Shown: positions 15,931 to 18,497 of the stretch, one piece after another
How positions within the stretch are numbered: position 1 is the first letter of the stretch
How the letters are laid out: every line of letters begins with the position of its first letter
Assembly (NCBI GenBank): GCA_002887195.1
Contig: PJAB01000979.1
Coordinates: 1-18,497 of the forward strand
From: Chrysochromulina parva
Taxonomy: Eukaryota; Haptophyta; Prymnesiales; Chrysochromulinaceae
Length of the DNA: 18,497 bases
Reading direction: 5' to 3'
Made by a program: the position numbers and the translations under genes
The notes under the pieces: model-generated
Told to the model about the DNA's origin: nothing
What the model saw: only the letters and a program-made list of their open reading frames with translations
The model's database searches: none

Positions 15931-18225
15931 TCAGGGTCCATCCATGCTGCTCCTGATTTTCCTAATTTGGTGCCAGTTGGATAGATGGATGCCGTCCGGC
16001 TCGATGTCGACGTGCTTGATATCTGGAAACTCGTGCCTAATGAGCGCCTCGAGCCTGCGCACCGTGCCCTCATCCGCCCGTCGGCAATTAGAGGCAATCA
16101 GAGTCAATTAGAGGCAATCAAGAGCGATCCGATGCAATCAGGGGCAATTAGAGGCAATCAGGGGCAATCCGAGGCAATCCGATGCCATCACACCGGTCAA
16201 TCTCGGCGCCCAGGAGGACGCCGTAGAGCTCGTTGATCGCGAGGAAGAGGGTTTGTGCCTCGATGGCGGGCTCGGCTGAGACGCTGCCGGGGAGGAGCAT
16301 GCAGCCAATGAGAGGCTCATAGGAGCCAATCAGGAGCCTAATAGTAGCTATTCAGGAGCCAATCAGGATCGAATGCGGAGCCAATTAGGAGCCAATTAGG
16401 AGCCAATTAGGAGGCAATTAGGAGGCAATTAGGAGGCAATTAGGAGGCAATTAGGAGACCATCGGAAGCCATTCACACCTCGCGATTTGGAAGGAGCGCA
16501 GCAGCTCAGCCTGGTTGGCGCCCGTCTGCAAGTAGACGAGGCCGAGGGCCGTTGGGTGGAACGCGACTTCGGCTTTGAATCGCGCGACGCCTGGCCCCAT
16601 TGCTACGGATTTGATGTCGTGCACCGCCTGCACCGAGCGCCGCTCCTTGATGAGCAATCAAGACGCAATCAAGGCGCAATCGAGACGCAATCAGCGTACC
16701 TGCACCGAGCGCTCCTTGATGAGCAACTCGCGCACCTGATGAGGGAGGCCATCAGAGGAAGTTAGAGGTCATCAGCGGCAATCAGATGAGCTTGAAGAGC
16801 AGCTCGCGCACCGCGGCGAGCCGTTTGGACTCCATGGACTGTCCCAATTAGAGGCAATCAGGGGCAATTAGAGGCGATCCGATGCAATCAGGGGCAATCA
16901 CCGCGGCGAGCCGTTTGGACTCCATGGACTGTCCCAACAGCAGCCGACGATTCTTCGAAACGAGCACGAAGCTGACGGCACCGAGCGAGAAGCCAATCGC
17001 AATCGAGCCGAGCGCATCGTACAGGGGATTACCCGTCCACATGCAGAGGCCGAGGGCCGTCATCGCGACGCCCGCGCCGCCCACAGCAACGGCATCTTCG
17101 AGTAGCACGCCCACGTTGACGGGGTCGCTCCCGTGACGAATGTACTCGTAGAGCGTCTTGCCATCTTTGGCAGCCTCGCGGCGCACCTTGATGAGGGACG
17201 CAATCAGTGCTCATTGATGAGGGACGCACTCAGTGCTCATTGAGGCAATCAGCGTCTTGCCATCTTTGGCAGCTCAGCACACGAGACGGATCAGGCTCAG
17301 ATGATGAGGGGCGCAACCAGTGGCACGCAGAAGCAATCAGTGGCCATCACGCACCTCGGAGAGCGCCACCCTGAGCGAATACGCCTCAACGCCACCCGTC
17401 AGCCCGCAGATGGCCATCGCACCTGTGGGGAGGAGGGGGTGGGAGCGCCGTGGTGAGCAGTTGCATGCAGCCTCCTTGGCTTTCGCAGAGGGCGATCGCA
17501 CACCACAGTCCGGCCGTCTCAGCTGAGGAGCGGCGCAAACATAGGCACTCAGAAGCACTCAGAGGTCATCACTCACCCCACAGTCCGGCCGAGCTTGTGA
17601 GAGGTTCTGGATGAGCAAGCGCGTGGAAGCCGTGATACACCGAGCCGCCGCACCTAATTAGGGAGAGAGGGCGCCGTGGTGAGCAGTTGCATGCAAGCCG
17701 TGAGAGACCGAGCCGCCGCACCCAATGAAGAGGATGCCAACGGCCGAGATGAGGGAGAAGATGAACTGGTCAGCCATGTACCCATACGGGTGCTCCGCGT
17801 CCGCAGCCTGATCAGATGAGGGACGCAATCAGAGGTCAACAGAGGCACTCAGAGGCATTCAGAGGTCAACAGAGGCACTCAGAAGGCACTCAGAGGGCAC
17901 TCAGAGGGCACTCACCTTGGACGCGCGCCACACGCCATACGCCACCAGTGATTGATTCACAGTGTCGCCGAGGGAGTGCAGGGTCTCCGCGAGCATCGTG
18001 CCCGAGCCAGTCGCGAGAAACGCGCCGAGCTTAGCCAGTGTGATTGCGCCGTTGGCCGCCAACGCGGTCTGGACTGCACGCATGCCGACAGCGGCCGGGG
18101 CGCCGTGGTGGGCGTCGGGTGCGCTCGCGCGGTGCCGAGCGCTTGCATGCTCGGCGCTACCGGCGACGGCGGGCGGGCGCAGCTGCAGTGAGAGAGGGTA
18201 CCCGAGATAACGGCCCGGGGAGTAC
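15931..18225 (-). CDS. SLC30A9: SLC30A9/ZnT9-like zinc transporter, cation diffusion facilitator family (5' end outside window)
   Basis: Minus-strand exons: 18225-17916, 17807-17722, 17653-17577, 17522-17502, 17422-17355, 17186-16902, 16735-16700, 16627-16479, 16283-16194 and 16054-15931 (stop TGA 15931-15933). All phases agree and give about 415 codons. Transmembrane segments in order include ALAANGAITLAKLGAFLATG, the metal-site helix ETLHSLGDTVNQSLVAYG, FIFSLISAVGILFIG, GVLLEDAVAVGGAGVAM and NPLYDALGSIAIGFSLG. The LLEDAVAV and NPLYDALGS motifs and the soluble tail (VQAVHDIKSV, ARFKAEVAF, GAEIDRLEALIRHEFPDIKH) match ZnT9 rather than other CDF groups. ZnT9 homologues export zinc, chiefly from mitochondria. 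Further 5' exons are expected beyond the array at 18240. The region 18080-18225 is poorly conserved and may itself contain a short intron. Confidence 0.85.
16055..16193 (-). other. SLC30A9 intron i
   Basis: 139 nt, phase 2, GTGTGATGG to GTGCGCAG. It joins GAEIDR to LEALIRHEF. It is filled with TGATTGCCTC / TAATTGCCTC units. Confidence 0.75.
16284..16478 (-). other. SLC30A9 intron h, with tandem (CCTAATTGCCT)n
   Basis: 195 nt, phase 2, GTGTGAATGG to CCCCGGCAG. The body is a run of CCTAATTGCCT and CCTAATTGGCT units of about 11-12 nt, a variant of the TGATTGCC arrays seen elsewhere. Confidence 0.75.
16628..16699 (-). other. SLC30A9 intron g, with duplicated exon end
   Basis: 72 nt, phase 0, GTACGC to CGGTGCAG. 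The end of the upstream exon (TTGCTCATCAAGGAGCGC, then TCGGTGCAG) is repeated, with a 3-nt insertion, just before the acceptor. Between are TTGATTGCG units. Confidence 0.75.
16736..16901 (-). other. SLC30A9 intron f, containing copies of both flanking exons
   Basis: 166 nt, phase 0, GTGATTGCC to CCTCATCAG. Inside it a 39-nt copy of the upstream exon end (TTGGGACAGTCCATGGAGTC..) is followed by a diverged copy of the downstream exon start (GTGCGCGAGCTGCTC / GTGCGCGAGTTGCTC). It looks like two nested duplications, each with its own short array. Confidence 0.75.
17187..17354 (-). other. SLC30A9 intron e, with an internal exon fragment
   Basis: 168 nt, phase 0, GTGCGTGATGG to CCTCATCAAG. It contains GCTGCCAAAGATGGCAAGAC, copied from the start of the next exon, and two ATGAGCACTGA[TG]TGCGTCCCTC units. 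Only GTGCG is shared exactly at the two splice junctions. Confidence 0.75.
17423..17501 (-). other. SLC30A9 intron d, flanked by exon duplication
   Basis: 79 nt, phase 1, GTGCGATCG to CTCCCCACAG. The first 18 nt match the next exon at 16 positions (GTGCGATCGCCCTCTGCG / GTGCGATGGCCATCTGCG). It has a polypyrimidine tract and no tandem array. Confidence 0.8.
17523..17576 (-). other. SLC30A9 intron c (54 nt) before a 21-nt exon
   Basis: GTGAGTGATGACC to GCTCCTCAG, phase 1. CGGCCGGACTGTGG occurs in the exon before it and again in the 21-nt exon after it (17502-17522), so the residues AGLW appear twice. Skipping the small exon would break the frame unless the donors shift. Confidence 0.6.
17654..17721 (-). 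other. SLC30A9 intron b, flanked by exon duplication
   Basis: 68 nt, phase 2, GTGCGG to CCTAATTAG. The first 33 nt of intron and next exon differ at four positions (GTGCGGCGGCTCGGTCTC / GTGCGGCGGCTCGGTGTA, continuing through CACGGCTT). Confidence 0.8.
17808..17915 (-). other. SLC30A9 intron a
   Basis: 108 nt, phase 0, GTGAGTGCC to TCTGATCAG, joining GVWRASK to AADAEHPYGY. It contains GAGTGCCCTCT and GAGTGCCTCT units. No clear copy of the next exon is seen at its start. Confidence 0.8.
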
Positions 18226-18239
18226 CTGATGACCGGGCT

Positions 18240-18497
18240 CATCAGATCAGATCAGAGGTCATCAGAGGTCATCAGAGGCCATCAGGGGTCATCAGAGGCC
18301 ATCAGAGGTCATCAGAGGTCATCAGGAGGTCATCAGAGGTCATCAGAGGCCATCAGAGGTCATCAGAGGTCATCAGAGGTCATCAGGAGGTCATCAGAGG
18401 CCATCAGGGGTCATCAGAGGCCATCAGGGGTCATCAGAGGCCATCAGAGGTCATCAGAGGTCATCAGAGGCCATCAGAGGTCATCAGGGGTCATCAG
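18240..18497 (-). repeat. About 10-bp tandem array, probably a 5' intron of the SLC30A9-like gene
   Basis: About 25 units of ATCAGAGGTC / ATCAGAGGCC / ATCAGGGGTC run to the window edge. In the sense of the minus-strand gene they read TGATGACCTC / TGATGGCCTC, like the other introns here. The array is followed in sense by GGTCATCAG at 18226, a plausible acceptor for the exon at 18225. The far end is not seen. Confidence 0.8.

Noticed and set aside
18240..18497. CRISPR-like or satellite array
   Set aside because: There are no unique spacers between repeats. The units are contiguous decamers in the intron sense of the neighbouring gene, and the window is eukaryotic.

Overview
The window is nuclear DNA of a GC-rich unicellular eukaryote, most likely an alga. 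A haptophyte or similar microalga would fit, but no marker here fixes the lineage. The evidence is spliceosomal introns in most genes, a eukaryotic elongation factor 2, a SNAP-25-type Qbc-SNARE, a SLC30A9/ZnT9-type zinc transporter, an SPPPP-rich secreted protein and a TIR protein. There are no operons, Shine-Dalgarno sites or prokaryotic mobile elements.

Layout: (1) 1-1116, minus: a secreted protein with repeated domains, open from its ATG to the window edge and so truncated. (2) 1605-3439, plus: a protein with a lipid-anchor-like start, a degenerate EF-hand pair, a Gly/Ala-rich hydrophobic segment and a TIR domain; its frame is broken at about three places. (3) 3774-6235, plus: an intact paralogue with the same N-terminal module, but joined through several introns to a tandem Qb/Qc SNARE. 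(4) 6924-7943, minus: a JmjC/cupin-8 dioxygenase. (5) 8260-11276, plus: eEF2, with one clear intron and a second one at the start codon that is hard to define. (6) 12196-15766, plus: a PhyH-type dioxygenase joined to helical HEAT/ARM-like repeats. (7) 15931 to at least 18225, minus: a SLC30A9-like zinc transporter in at least ten exons. (8) 18240-18497: a roughly 10-bp tandem array, probably an upstream intron of gene 7.

The strongest signal is in the introns. Many are built of short tandem units (TGATTGCCTC, TGATGACCTC and relatives) in the sense orientation of the host gene, and many end in CCTCATCAG. In most of them the first 15-35 nt of the intron are a diverged copy of the first bases of the downstream exon, so the donor GT lies in one copy and the exon start in the other. 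This is what target-site duplication by an inserted intron, or tandem duplication across an AGGT, would leave. A 50-nt antisense copy of one such intron, itself flanked by an 18-nt direct repeat, sits inside gene 6 and supports a copying mechanism.

The second notable signal is modular. Genes 2 and 3 share one N-terminal membrane module, attached to an immune/NADase-type TIR domain in one and to a membrane-fusion SNARE in the other. All exon boundaries are inferred by eye from frame, GT/AG ends and protein-family continuity; no transcript data were available.
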